From NCBI GenBank assembly GCA_934373635.1, contig CAKROZ010000009.1, positions 1-64,000 of the forward strand: a DNA stretch of 64,000 nt. The letters run 5' to 3'. Every line of letters begins with the position of its first letter. Position 1 is the stretch's first letter. Under the pieces are notes generated by a model. The model was given only the letters and a program-made list of their open reading frames with translations, searched no databases and was not told the DNA's origin. Below, one piece after another: positions 17,020 through 25,498 of the stretch. The DNA comes from an uncultured Eubacteriales bacterium (lineage in GTDB: Bacteria > Bacillota > Clostridia > Oscillospirales > CAG-272). A program made the position numbers and the translations under genes.

Positions 17020-18474
17020 ATGAACTATAAAATGATGGGACGCTTCTTCTCGCAGATCCTGTTTGTCGAAGGCGTCTTTATGCTCCCCGCCGTGGTGCTT
17101 TGCCTGTGCGACGGGAACGTCCGCTCCGCGCTCACCTTCTTCGGCGTCATTTCCGCCGCAATCTTGGCGGCGGTGGCGCTCGGCTGCCTCGCGCGGGGCG
17201 CCCGCGGAGATTTTTATACCAAGGAAGGGCTGGTCTGCGTCGGACTCGCGTGGCTGCTTCTCAGTCTCGTCGGCTGTCTGCCCTTTTGGATTTCGGGGGA
17301 GATCCCCTCTTTCGTTGACGCCCTGTTTGAGACCGTCTCGGGCTTTACCACGACGGGCGCGTCCATCCTTCGCGATGTCGAGGCGCTCTCCCGCGGAATG
17401 CTCTATTGGCGGAGCTTTACGCACTGGCTCGGCGGCATGGGCGTTCTGGTCTTTCTCCTTGCCTTGATCCCCGTCGGGGGACGGCAAGAGGGCTTCACCA
17501 TGCACCTTCTCCGTGCGGAGAGCCCGGGGCCTGCGGTCGGAAAACTGGTGCCGAAGATGCGCCGCACCGCCTCGATTCTGTATCTGACCTATATCGCTCT
17601 GACAATCCTCGACTTTCTCTTCCTTATCATCGGCGGGATGTCCCTCTTTGATTCGGTCTGCACCGCGTTCGGCACGGCGGGGACGGGCGGCTTCGGTATC
17701 AAGAACGACAGCATGGCGTCCTACTCTCCCTATCTTCAAAGCGTGACGACGGTCTTCATGATGCTCTTCGGCGTCAATTTTACCTGCTATTACCTTCTGA
17801 TGATCGGACAGGTGTCCGCCGCCCTTCGCGACGAGGAGCTTCGCTTCTATGTCGGTACCTTCACCGCGGCGACCCTTCTCATTACGCTGAATATCAGAAA
17901 TCTTGCGGGCGGCTTCTTCACGGCGCTTCATCATGCGGCGTTCCAGGTCGCAAGCATCATGACCACGACGGGTTACGCCACGACGGATTTTGACCTTTGG
18001 CCCTCCTTTTCAAAGGCGATCTTGGTGCTTCTCATGTTCCTCGGCGCCATGGCGGGCAGTACGGGCGGCGGACTCAAATGCGCCCGCTTCCTCCTCCTTT
18101 TCAAGAGCGCGGGACGCAGCATCCGCAAGGTGCTGAACCCGCAGAGCGTGCGCACCGTCCGTGTGAGCGGCAAGACGGTGGAGGAAAAAACCGTTGACGG
18201 CACCGCCACCTATTTTATCCTTTATATCGGACTTCTGCTCGGCAGCTTTCTTCTGCTCTCGCTCGACGGCTTTTCCTTCGAGACGAACTTCACCGCCGCA
18301 CTCTCCTGCCTCAACAACGTCGGACCGGGACTCGATGCCGTCAGTCCCTCGGCAAACTATGCGGGCTACGGAATCCTTTCGAAGCTTGTCCTGATCTTCG
18401 ATATGCTGGCGGGACGACTTGAGCTCTTTCCGATTCTCGTCCTCTTCTCGGCAAAGGCGTGGAAACGCGCATAA
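17020..18474 (+). CDS. trkH: Trk potassium uptake channel subunit TrkH
   Basis: The 484-residue membrane protein has the four pore-loop repeats of the SKT superfamily: VSGFTTTGAS, GTAGTGGFG, MTTTGYATTDFD and NNVGPGLD, each with the filter glycine. ATG 17020 is preferred over an upstream in-frame codon at 16999 because GGAGA sits just before it and the upstream stretch overlaps trkA. Together with TrkA it forms the Trk/Ktr-type K+ uptake system in the cytoplasmic membrane. Confidence 0.92.
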   Translation: MNYKMMGRFFSQILFVEGVFMLPAVVLCLCDGNVRSALTFFGVISAAILAAVALGCLARGARGDFYTKEGLVCVGLAWLLLSLVGCLPFWISGEIPSFVDALFETVSGFTTTGASILRDVEALSRGMLYWRSFTHWLGGMGVLVFLLALIPVGGRQEGFTMHLLRAESPGPAVGKLVPKMRRTASILYLTYIALTILDFLFLIIGGMSLFDSVCTAFGTAGTGGFGIKNDSMASYSPYLQSVTTVFMMLFGVNFTCYYLLMIGQVSAALRDEELRFYVGTFTAATLLITLNIRNLAGGFFTALHHAAFQVASIMTTTGYATTDFDLWPSFSKAILVLLMFLGAMAGSTGGGLKCARFLLLFKSAGRSIRKVLNPQSVRTVRVSGKTVEEKTVDGTATYFILYIGLLLGSFLLLSLDGFSFETNFTAALSCLNNVGPGLDAVSPSANYAGYGILSKLVLIFDMLAGRLELFPILVLFSAKAWKRA

Positions 18475-18535
18475 TGTAAACAAAAAAATGCAATTAACGT
18501 AAAAACCATGAAATCTTCGGAAAGGCGGTGATCTC

Positions 18536-19390
18536 GTGCGAAACGAAATCGTAAAACAAAACGTAACGAAAATGTCGATCTACGCAGGCTCCGGTACGAT
18601 CGTGCATGAGGGACGGCGGATCTCTTCCCTCCATCGGCACGAGGAGCTTGAATTTTTGCCGATCTACAGCGGGCTCTTTCATTGCTATTCCGAGAGCGGC
18701 ACCTGCTACGACGCGACGGCGGGGGACGTGATCTTCGTCAACTCGGGCGTGCCTCATGCAACCGCCTGTGAGGACGAGACGCAGTGCGGGCTCCTCCAAT
18801 TCAAGCAAAAGGACTTTCTCGACACCGAGATCGAGCGGATGATCCGCTATTCCTCCCGACTTGACAGTCTGGCAGACGACGGCGTGCGTGTGCTCCGCGA
18901 CCCTGCACTCTTTTCCGCCATCAACGGCATTTTCGCCGAGATCAAGGAGAAGAAGGTCGCCTACGAAATGTTCGCGAAGGCGAGGGTCTATGACATCCTC
19001 GGGCTCCTTTACCGCGGCGGGATCCTCTCGGATGCCGAGCGGATCTACAACAGCAAGGAGGTGCAGAAGATCCTCCCCGCGCTCTCCTACATCAACGAAA
19101 AATACGCCGAGGACATCGACCTCACCGAGATTAGCACGCTCCTCGGCTTTGACCCCTCCTATTTTTGCCGTATCTTCAAAAGTGCCATCGGCGCGACCTT
19201 TACCGAATACCTCAATTTCGTGCGCATCTGCAAAGCCGAGAAAATGATTGCCAAAGGGGAAAACAGCATCCTCGAGATCGCGGATGCCGTGGGCTTCTCC
19301 TCCGTCTCCTACTTCAACCGCATTTTCCGAAAGTACCACAGCTGTTCTCCGAGCCATTACCGCACGGTGCAGTACAAAAACCACATTTGA
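18536..19390 (+). CDS. AraC-family transcriptional regulator with cupin sensor
   Basis: The 284-residue protein has an N-terminal cupin-like domain (about 20-120; HRHEELEFLPIY, GDVIFVNSGVPH) and a C-terminal AraC double helix-turn-helix (about 180-280; DLTEISTLLGFDPSYFCRIF, EIADAVGFSSVSYFNRIFRK). Such regulators usually control carbohydrate operons in response to a sugar. The GTG start at 18536 follows AAAGGCGG. No sugar transporter or hydrolase is adjacent, so the regulon is unknown. An octad repeat begins two bases before its stop. Confidence 0.9.
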   Translation: MRNEIVKQNVTKMSIYAGSGTIVHEGRRISSLHRHEELEFLPIYSGLFHCYSESGTCYDATAGDVIFVNSGVPHATACEDETQCGLLQFKQKDFLDTEIERMIRYSSRLDSLADDGVRVLRDPALFSAINGIFAEIKEKKVAYEMFAKARVYDILGLLYRGGILSDAERIYNSKEVQKILPALSYINEKYAEDIDLTEISTLLGFDPSYFCRIFKSAIGATFTEYLNFVRICKAEKMIAKGENSILEIADAVGFSSVSYFNRIFRKYHSCSPSHYRTVQYKNHI

Positions 19391-19411
19391 GAATTATGAA
19401 TAAAGAATTGT
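19388..19411. repeat. AT-rich octad repeat
   Basis: GAATTATGAATAAAGAATTG overlaps the end of the AraC gene. The following 120 bases to 19536 contain GAGCCTTGCG-like sequence shared with the other octad elements and no gene. Confidence 0.65.
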
Positions 19412-19536
19412 TTTGAGCCTTGCGTTCACAGTTTTTGCTGAAGTTTGCAAACGATTATGTGCAAAAGCGATTGTAGGCAAGTGAAGCAGCCCTTTCGACG
19501 TTCCGCTGTTCGTCAACGTAAAGATCCGTCTTTTAT

Positions 19537-19914
19537 TCATCTCGGCTTTCTTGTTTGCTCTCCCGTGAGGTAGAGGGAGATCACCGATTCGAGGGTCGCC
19601 GTGAGGGCGGCGCGACGCTCCTTCGGCAGGGTGCGGGATTTGCGGTAGAGACGCAGAAGGCGGAGCTCCTCGTCGGACAGCTCCGACCCCGTTTTCCCGA
19701 GGGGCAGGTCGAGCAGCTCTCCGACCGTCATGTGAAATTTCTCGGCGAGGGCGGGGAGCATCTTCATGAAGGAGGAGGAACGCGCACGGCGCCAGTTGTT
19801 CACCGTCTTTTCGGGAAGCCCGCACGCGCGCTCGAACGCGGCGTCGCTGTCGTATTCCGAGGAGATCAGGAGGAGCAGACGCTCGCGGATGCTTTCACAG
19901 TTTTCGTATTTCAT
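19537..19914 (-). CDS. XRE-like HTH regulator (125 aa)
   Basis: A short protein with a helix-turn-helix in its first half (AAFERACGLPEKTVNNWRRA) followed by LAEKFHMTVGELLDLPLG, typical of Cro/C1 domains in clostridia. The second half (ELSDEELRLLRLYRKS) is a helix common in these regulators. It starts at ATG 19914, three bases downstream of the flavin-reductase stop, so the two form an operon. Confidence 0.8.
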   Translation of the reverse strand: MKYENCESIRERLLLLISSEYDSDAAFERACGLPEKTVNNWRRARSSSFMKMLPALAEKFHMTVGELLDLPLGKTGSELSDEELRLLRLYRKSRTLPKERRAALTATLESVISLYLTGEQTRKPR

Positions 19915-19917
19915 CGG

Positions 19918-20799
19918 TTATTTCCTCTTTGCTCCTTTGCCCGCCCTGCGGGCGGGGGACGCCTTGCCGGGCTTCGCTTTCTTGCGCGGCGCGCTCTTTT
20001 TCGGCGCGCCCGAGCCCTTCGGTGCGCCTTTGTCCGCCCCATCCGGAGCGCTCATCGTTGCCCCCTTCGGGATGTTCGACGGTGCCCCCGTCGGAGTGCC
20101 CGTCGTTGCGTCCTTTCCCCGTTTTTTATCGGGAATGTCCTCTCGGGGCTCGCGGTCTTCGGTCGCTATTCCGTCGTGCGCCTTCGCGGCGTCCGCGCTT
20201 TCTTTTGCAACATGTTTTGCGGGCGGGGCGGGACGCTTTTTCTTTTTTACCGCGCTGAACCCGAAGGTTCCGAGCCGCCGCCCGAGGGCGAAATATTCGC
20301 CGTGCGCGTAGGCGAGCAGGTGCGCACGCTCCATGTGGATTTTTCCCTTTTCGTCGAGCAGGCGCTCGTCGCAGGAGACGTCGAGGATGTCGGCAAAGAA
20401 GACGTCGTGCGTCCCCATCGGGATGACCTCGGTGACGCGGCACTCGAGCGCAACGGGACATTCCGCAATGGTGGGGGGCGCGACGGTGCGACTCTCCGTT
20501 TTGGTGAAGCCGCATTTTTGGAATTTATCCACCTTTGCCCCCGTAAAGATGCCCGCACAGTCCACCGCCTTCGCAAGGTTGTCGGAGGGCAGATTGATGA
20601 CGAACTCGCCTCCCTCTTTGAGGATCTCGTAGGAGTGGCGCGACGGGCGGATCGAAACGTAGGTCTTCGGCGGGTCGGAGGCGAGAATACCCGTCCATGC
20701 GACGGTGAGAACATTCGCGCGGTCTTCCTCGCCGACCGTAACGAGAACGGGCGGAAGGGGCGCTGTCAACGTCCCGCCCTTAAAATGCTTGCGTGACAT
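19918..20799 (-). CDS. Flavin reductase/flavoredoxin with long Lys/Ala/Pro-rich tail
   Basis: Residues 1-185 match the flavin-reductase-like FMN-binding split-barrel family (flavoredoxin): VLVTVGEEDRANVLTVAW, SIRPSRHSYEIL, EFVINLPSDNLAKAVDCAG, AHGEYFALGRRLGTFGFS. The family normally ends there. Here ~105 extra residues follow, dominated by Lys, Ala, Pro, Gly and Asp without predicted fold (KKKKRPAPPAKH to the end KGAKRK). The tail is basic and may bind nucleic acid, other proteins or simply be disordered. FMN-dependent electron transfer in the cytoplasm is expected. Confidence 0.85.
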   Translation of the reverse strand: MSRKHFKGGTLTAPLPPVLVTVGEEDRANVLTVAWTGILASDPPKTYVSIRPSRHSYEILKEGGEFVINLPSDNLAKAVDCAGIFTGAKVDKFQKCGFTKTESRTVAPPTIAECPVALECRVTEVIPMGTHDVFFADILDVSCDERLLDEKGKIHMERAHLLAYAHGEYFALGRRLGTFGFSAVKKKKRPAPPAKHVAKESADAAKAHDGIATEDREPREDIPDKKRGKDATTGTPTGAPSNIPKGATMSAPDGADKGAPKGSGAPKKSAPRKKAKPGKASPARRAGKGAKRK

Positions 20800-20834
20800 A
20801 GATATTTCCTTTCATAAATTCGGAGAAACTTCGA

Positions 20835-20939
20835 TTCGGAACGACGGCAACCTCACACGGCAAAGACAATGGCACTCCGTTCGGAACGACGGCAACCTCA
20901 CACGGCAAAGACAATGGCACTCCGTTCGGAACGACGGCA
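20835..20939. repeat. 45-bp tandem repeat, 2.3 copies
   Basis: Identical 45-bp units start TTCGGAACGACGGCAACC at 20835 and 20880, with a partial third unit at 20925-20939. They lie in the 330-bp gap between the flavin reductase and SDR genes, which otherwise holds only octad-element sequence. Confidence 0.9.
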
Positions 20940-21100
20940 CAAAGAAGCGGCGTCCCGAGTCGGAACAGCGGCAACTCTGCATCACAACAGAGCCTTGCCG
21001 ACACCTGCCGAGGCGCGGGATTTCCTTCGCCTGCAAACCATCGGCAACGCTTCAAAAACTCTGAACGCCGAGTTTTCAAAGACTACCGCAAGAGCTTGCC

Positions 21101-21135
21101 TCATTCATAATTCATAAATCATAATTCTTAATTTT
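21101..21135. repeat. AT-rich octad repeat at the SDR stop codon
   Basis: TCATTCATAATTCATAAATC followed by ATAATTCTTAATTTT. The TTA inside the right end supplies the SDR gene's stop codon (TAA on the reverse strand at 21128-21130). Confidence 0.8.
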
Positions 21136-21907
21136 CTTCATTCGTTACCTGCATCCCGAGCCAGAGCTTGGTCAGGATCTTATCGGGTAGCAGCTTGAAG
21201 AGAAGATGCTGGAGCTTCGTAAACCAATTCGTGACGTACATGACTTTGCCATTTTGCGACGCCTTGATGCACCCGCGCACGACCGTCTCGGCGGAGAGCA
21301 GGGGCTTCATCGTTTTCGGCACCGTGATGCCCGGCTCGGCGGTCGCCTTCCCGAGGAACTCGGTCGCCACCCATCCGGGGCAGAAGCAGGTCGCCCGCAG
21401 TCCGTACTTGCGGATCTCGTAATTCAACGCCTTCGTGTAGTGCAGGACGAACGCCTTCGAGGAGGCGTAAATATTGAAATTCGGCAGAGGGGTGAAGCAG
21501 GAGCCACTTCCCATCTCGATGATGCGACCGCCCTCCTCCATGTAGGGGATCGTCATGTGCGTAATGAGGACGAGCGCCTTGTCGTTGACGTCCATCATGC
21601 GTATGATCTCCTCCTCGGGCACCTGCTCGAAGGAGCCGAATTTGCCGAAACCGGCGGCATTGACAAGGAAGCGCACGCGCGGCTTCTCCGCCTTCAGCGC
21701 GTCGCGCACCGCATTGACACCCTCCATGGTCGCGAGGTCGGCGCCGATGATCTTCGCCTTGACCCCGAGCTCTCCCGCGAGCGCTTCCATCCTGTCGGTA
21801 CGGCGCGCGACGAACCAGAATTCGTCAATCTCGGGAAGCTCTTTTAACTGACGGGCAAACTCACGACCGATACCGCTCGAAGCGCCCGTGATGATAGCAA
21901 CAGACAT
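21128..21907 (-). CDS. Short-chain dehydrogenase/reductase (SDR)
   Basis: The 259-residue protein shows the classical SDR nucleotide motif GASSGIG at 8-14, NAAG near 87-90 and the catalytic YASSK near 150-154, followed by CPGWVATEF. It reduces or oxidises a carbonyl or alcohol with NAD(P)H in the cytoplasm. C-terminal hydrophobic residues (LQHLLFKLLPDKI) suggest membrane association, as in DltE/YqjQ-type SDRs acting on lipid-like substrates. The exact substrate is unknown. Confidence 0.88.
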   Translation of the reverse strand: MSVAIITGASSGIGREFARQLKELPEIDEFWFVARRTDRMEALAGELGVKAKIIGADLATMEGVNAVRDALKAEKPRVRFLVNAAGFGKFGSFEQVPEEEIIRMMDVNDKALVLITHMTIPYMEEGGRIIEMGSGSCFTPLPNFNIYASSKAFVLHYTKALNYEIRKYGLRATCFCPGWVATEFLGKATAEPGITVPKTMKPLLSAETVVRGCIKASQNGKVMYVTNWFTKLQHLLFKLLPDKILTKLWLGMQVTNEEN

Positions 21908-21936
21908 ACTTTTTCTCCTTATATGAAAACAATAGA

Positions 21937-22437
21937 TTACAATTTGACGTATTTTCCGACCCGCTCGACCAAAAGTGCCGACGCAATACCGATCACGGCG
22001 CCCGCGATCACACCCGAGAGTAGAAGGGGCGGAAGATAGTAGAGCACCCCCTCGGTGCGGAGCACCGCCATCGCGGCGAGGATCTGCCCGATGTTGTGCG
22101 CGACGCCCCCCGCGACACTGATGCCGACGACGGAGAAGCGCCCGACCCGCCGAAGCAGGAGCATGACACAGAGTGAGAGCACCGCGCCCGAAAGACTATA
22201 TAGCCACCCGACCGCATTCCCGAAGAGGAGAGAAACGAGGAGCACGCGCACAAGACTGACGGCGAACGCCTCCCACGTCCCGAAGACAAAGAGCGCGAAG
22301 ATGACGGCAAGATTGGCAAGCCCGACCTTCACGCCGGGCACGGCGACGAACGCGGGGATCTGACTCTCGACAAAGGAGAGCACCATCGCCACCGCCACGG
22401 TCATGGCAAGAAATACAAGCCTTCGCGTTTTCTTCAA
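21937..22437 (-). CDS. Gx transporter family protein (heptaprenyl diphosphate synthase component I-like)
   Basis: This 166-residue, almost entirely hydrophobic protein has about five membrane segments. It matches the Gx transporter/Hpre_diP_synt_I family (motifs SFVESQIPAFVAVPGVKVGLANL and GGVAHNIGQ). Members follow NusG-domain-II and rnf genes in many clostridia. They resemble the S-component of energy-coupling transporters, so uptake of a small precursor is more likely than prenyl synthesis. Role here is inferred from the rnf neighbourhood. Confidence 0.8.
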   Translation of the reverse strand: MKKTRRLVFLAMTVAVAMVLSFVESQIPAFVAVPGVKVGLANLAVIFALFVFGTWEAFAVSLVRVLLVSLLFGNAVGWLYSLSGAVLSLCVMLLLRRVGRFSVVGISVAGGVAHNIGQILAAMAVLRTEGVLYYLPPLLLSGVIAGAVIGIASALLVERVGKYVKL

Positions 22438-22451
22438 AGCAACCCTCCTGA

Positions 22452-22646
22452 AAATTATGAATTAAGAATTATGAATTATGAATTATGAATTCGGTAGAGA
22501 GCCTTGCGGCAACCTTGAAATTCGGGCGTATTCATGACAATGCGGGAAAGTTTTGCGGTGCGCGAAAAAACGCATGCTTTATGTCACACGTTATCCCGTC
22601 ACAGATCCACGCAAGACTTCTTGCCACAATTCATAATTCTTAATTA
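22452..22646. mobile_element. Octad-bounded ~195-bp repeat element, copy A
   Basis: The left end (22452-22492) has tandem GAATTATG units; the right end (22629-22646) is ATTCATAATTCTTAATTA. The interior (GAGCCTTGCGGCAACCTTGA, then TATTCATGACAATG) matches the reverse complement of the element at 23060-23277, so these are inverted copies flanking the NusG-domain gene. There is no coding capacity. It looks like a miniature inverted-repeat element. Confidence 0.7.
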
Positions 22647-23023
22647 TCCACCGTAACCATGACCCGATTCGGCAGGCAGACGATGCGTTCGCCTTCTTTT
22701 GAGATCTCGCCCTGTCGGATGCACAGACCGTCGGGGCAGTCGGCGTGCTCCATGTGTGCGCGTCCGTCCTTCACGACGAGGACATTCGTCCCCCCGTTCA
22801 GCGAATAGGTGCCGTCGACATTCAGCGGATAGCGCGCGACGACCTCGTTTTCGATGCGGACCGTGACCGACGCGCCGACGGTCGCCGACAGGCGGAACGC
22901 GAGAAACAAAATCCCCCCGACAAGGAGCAGACCGAGGATGAGCCAAACGTCGGCGCGGCGGAGAACGCCGCCTCGGACATCGGAGGAGGCGGCATCACCG
23001 CTGTTGCGCTCGTTTTGTTTCAT
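22640..23023 (-). CDS. NusG domain II-containing membrane-anchored protein
   Basis: The 127-residue protein has one membrane helix at ~26-46 (VWLILGLLLVGGILFLAF) and an exported NusG-II/DUF-type beta domain (SATVGASVTVRIENEVVARY; HADCPDGLCIRQGEISKEG with a CxxxxC-like pair). Such proteins regularly accompany rnf genes in clostridia, and an electron-transfer or cofactor-insertion accessory role is suspected. Its stop codon lies in the right end of repeat element A. Confidence 0.82.
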   Translation of the reverse strand: MKQNERNSGDAASSDVRGGVLRRADVWLILGLLLVGGILFLAFRLSATVGASVTVRIENEVVARYPLNVDGTYSLNGGTNVLVVKDGRAHMEHADCPDGLCIRQGEISKEGERIVCLPNRVMVTVDN

Positions 23024-23059
23024 CGCTCGGACTTCCTTTCCCGGGGGTATGTAGGGAAT

Positions 23060-23277
23060 TCAGAATTATGAATTATGAATTATGAATTATGAATTATGGT
23101 GCGGAGTCTTGCGTAGGTCTGTGACGGGATCATGTCGGCGCGATGCAAGCTTTTCGGCAGTAAGCACGCTGCGCGGCTTTGTCGAATCCCCATTGTCATA
23201 AATACGCTCGAATTTTAAGATTGCCGCAAGGCTTCCTGCCTGATTCATAATTCTTCATTCATAATTCTTAATTATCA
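23060..23277. mobile_element. Octad-bounded ~218-bp repeat element, copy B (inverted)
   Basis: The left end (23060-23098) has tandem GAATTATG units and the right end (23242-23277) is TTCATAATTCTTCATTCATA-like. The interior, read in reverse (GAAGCCTTGCGGCAATCTTA), aligns with copy A. The rnfB stop codon sits in its right end. Confidence 0.7.
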
Positions 23278-24086
23278 AAATGTGCTCCGCAGAGGAAGCT
23301 TCCCTCGTGGATACAGCCCACGGGGCAGACGCTCCGACAGGCACCGCAACCCGTGCACAGGTCGTAGTTGATGGTCGCGAGGTTGTTCTCCACGTGAATG
23401 GCTCCCACAGGGCAGGTGCGCTCACACTTGCCACAGCCGATACAGCCGACGTCGCAGTATTTGCGCGTCAGGGCGCCTTTGTCATGGTTTGAGCACTTGA
23501 CCACCACGCGGACGGTATCGTTCACGAGGCGGATCAGATGGTTCGGGCACGCGCGGGTGCAGATGCCGCACCCCACACAGCGGCGGGGGTCGACATGGGC
23601 AATGCCGTTTTCGATACAGATGGCGTCGTGCGGGCACACCGCCGCACAGTCGCCGTAGCCGAGGCAGGCATAGGTGCAATACCGGTCGCCCGAGAAACTC
23701 ATGTTCGCCGCCTGACAGGTGGCCGGACCGTCATATTCGTATTTCTTTCCGTCCGAGAGGCATTTGCCGTTACAGCCGACGTATGCCACGCGCTCGACGA
23801 CGTCCGCCGCCTCCACGCCGAGGATCGCCGCAATGTCGCGCGCGGCGGCGTCTCCGCCGGGGACGCAGAGATTTGTCTTGTCGGTCGTGCCCTCGGAGAG
23901 AGCCTTGGCGTAGCCGTCACAACCGCTGAAGCCGCAGGCGCCGCAGTTGGCGCCCGGCAGGCACTCGCGGATGGCGGCGGCGCGCTCGTCTTCCTTGACG
24001 GCGAAAAAGACCGAAGAAAGCGTGAGAAGCACGGCGCACAGTACCGCGATGGCGGAAAGGATGAGTACGGGAATCAGAATTTCCAT
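23268..24086 (-). CDS. rnfB: Rnf complex subunit RnfB (Fe-S)
   Basis: The 272-residue protein has an N-terminal membrane anchor (1-25), a Fe-S domain with CLPGANCGACGFSGC near 42-56, and a C-terminal run of ferredoxin-type CxxCxxCxxxC clusters (CVGCGICTRACP, CIGCGKCERTCP, CTGCGACRSVCP). It accepts electrons from reduced ferredoxin and passes them into the ion-pumping Rnf complex. It is the last Rnf gene of the operon, separated from rnfA by 42 bases. Confidence 0.95.
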   Translation of the reverse strand: MEILIPVLILSAIAVLCAVLLTLSSVFFAVKEDERAAAIRECLPGANCGACGFSGCDGYAKALSEGTTDKTNLCVPGGDAAARDIAAILGVEAADVVERVAYVGCNGKCLSDGKKYEYDGPATCQAANMSFSGDRYCTYACLGYGDCAAVCPHDAICIENGIAHVDPRRCVGCGICTRACPNHLIRLVNDTVRVVVKCSNHDKGALTRKYCDVGCIGCGKCERTCPVGAIHVENNLATINYDLCTGCGACRSVCPVGCIHEGSFLCGAHFDN

Positions 24087-24128
24087 CGGTTCGTTCCTTT
24101 CAATACTAACACTGACTGACGTGTGCCG

Positions 24129-24725
24129 TCAGCCGAGAATGTTTTCCACAATGCCCGCAAAGCCGTAGAAGGCGAGGGACACGATGGCGGCGGCGATCAG
24201 GGTCACGGGGAGGCCGCGGAAGGGCTTCGGCGACGGGCAGTTCTCGATACGGGAGCGCACCCCCGCGAAGAGCACCATCGCAAAGAGAAAGCCGAGTCCC
24301 ACGCCGAGGGAGGAGAACATCGACTCGAGGAAGTTGTAGCCGTCGGTCACGTTGTTGATGGCAACGCCGAGCACGGCACAGTTGGTCGTGATCAGGGGAA
24401 GGTAGACACCGAGCGATTTATGAAGCGCGGGCAAAAACTTCTTTAACACGAGCTCCACAAACTGTACCAGTGCCGCAATTACGAGAATGAATACAATTGT
24501 TTGCAAATACTCAAGTTTCAGCGGCGTAAGCACGAAGGTCTGCAGAGGATAAGTGACCGCCGTCGCGCACAGCATGACGAAGGTTACGGCGATGCCCATG
24601 CCGCTCGCCTGATCGAATTTCTTCGATACGCCGAGGAAGGGGCAGATGCCGAGGAATTTCTGAAGCACGTAGTTGTTGACGAGCACGCCGCTCATTAAGA
24701 TCAGGATCAGAGATTTGAAGGTCAT
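24129..24725 (-). CDS. rnfA: Rnf complex subunit RnfA
   Basis: This 198-residue integral membrane protein has six predicted helices. The LVNNYVLQKFLGICPFLGVS segment near residue 15-34 is characteristic of RnfA/NqrE, with the Cys that shares a membrane Fe-S centre with RnfE. It overlaps rnfE by four bases (ATGA). Confidence 0.95.
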   Translation of the reverse strand: MTFKSLILILMSGVLVNNYVLQKFLGICPFLGVSKKFDQASGMGIAVTFVMLCATAVTYPLQTFVLTPLKLEYLQTIVFILVIAALVQFVELVLKKFLPALHKSLGVYLPLITTNCAVLGVAINNVTDGYNFLESMFSSLGVGLGFLFAMVLFAGVRSRIENCPSPKPFRGLPVTLIAAAIVSLAFYGFAGIVENILG

Positions 24726-25498
24726 TGTCCGTCCTCCTTCTTTTGTGCGTCGGTGTCGGGGGCGTCTTCCGGCTCGCCCGCATCTTCCGCGATCTCGGTC
24801 ACCTCACTGCAGGAGGTCTTGCCGCACAGCGCGGCGGAGGGACAGCTCTCGCAGCTGAATTCCTTTTTTATGACGCCGCCCTGCTTTTCGCGCAGCTTGT
24901 TCATCAGGGCGATCAGAAGACCGAAGATGAGGAAACCGCCGGGCGCCTGCGTCAGGATCGGAATGCGGTAATCCTTGAGGAAGGGGATCGCAATGCCCGC
25001 GAAGGTGCCGTTGCCGAACACCTCGCGGATCGTCGCCATGCAGAAGAGGGCGAGCAGGAATCCGAGACCCATGCCGAGACCGTCGAGCATGGAGTCGGTG
25101 ACGGGGTGCTTTCTCGCGAACATCTCGGCTCTGCCGAGGATGATGCAGTTGACGACGATCAGGGCGAGATACACGCCCATCATGTCGTAAAGATCGGGTA
25201 AGAACGCGTGCATGAGCATCTGCACGACCGAGACAAAGCCTGCGATAATGACGATATAACAGGGGATGCGCACCGTGTCGGGAATGACCTTGCGCAGGGC
25301 GGAGATCGCCGCGTTCGAGCAGACGAGGACGGCGGTCGCCGCGAGTCCCATGCCGACGGCGGAAATGACGCTCCCCGTCTGGGCGAGGGTCGGACAGGTG
25401 CCGAGGACGAGAACGAGAACGGGATTTTCCATGATGAGTCCGCGTAGGAGGATCATCCATTTGCTGTTTTTGAGCTTGTTCATACCGTACCTCCTCAC
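24722..25498 (-). CDS. rnfE: Rnf complex subunit RnfE with Cys-rich tail
   Basis: The 258-residue protein has the membrane core of RnfE/NqrD (NPVLVLVLGTCPTLAQTGS near 24-42). Beyond the usual ~200-residue end it carries a ~55-residue hydrophilic tail with CESCPSAALCGKTSC and then an Asp/Glu-rich end. The cysteine pattern could bind a metal or Fe-S centre, but this is inference. Four-base overlaps with rnfG and rnfA show tight coupling. Confidence 0.94.
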   Translation of the reverse strand: MRRYGMNKLKNSKWMILLRGLIMENPVLVLVLGTCPTLAQTGSVISAVGMGLAATAVLVCSNAAISALRKVIPDTVRIPCYIVIIAGFVSVVQMLMHAFLPDLYDMMGVYLALIVVNCIILGRAEMFARKHPVTDSMLDGLGMGLGFLLALFCMATIREVFGNGTFAGIAIPFLKDYRIPILTQAPGGFLIFGLLIALMNKLREKQGGVIKKEFSCESCPSAALCGKTSCSEVTEIAEDAGEPEDAPDTDAQKKEDGQ

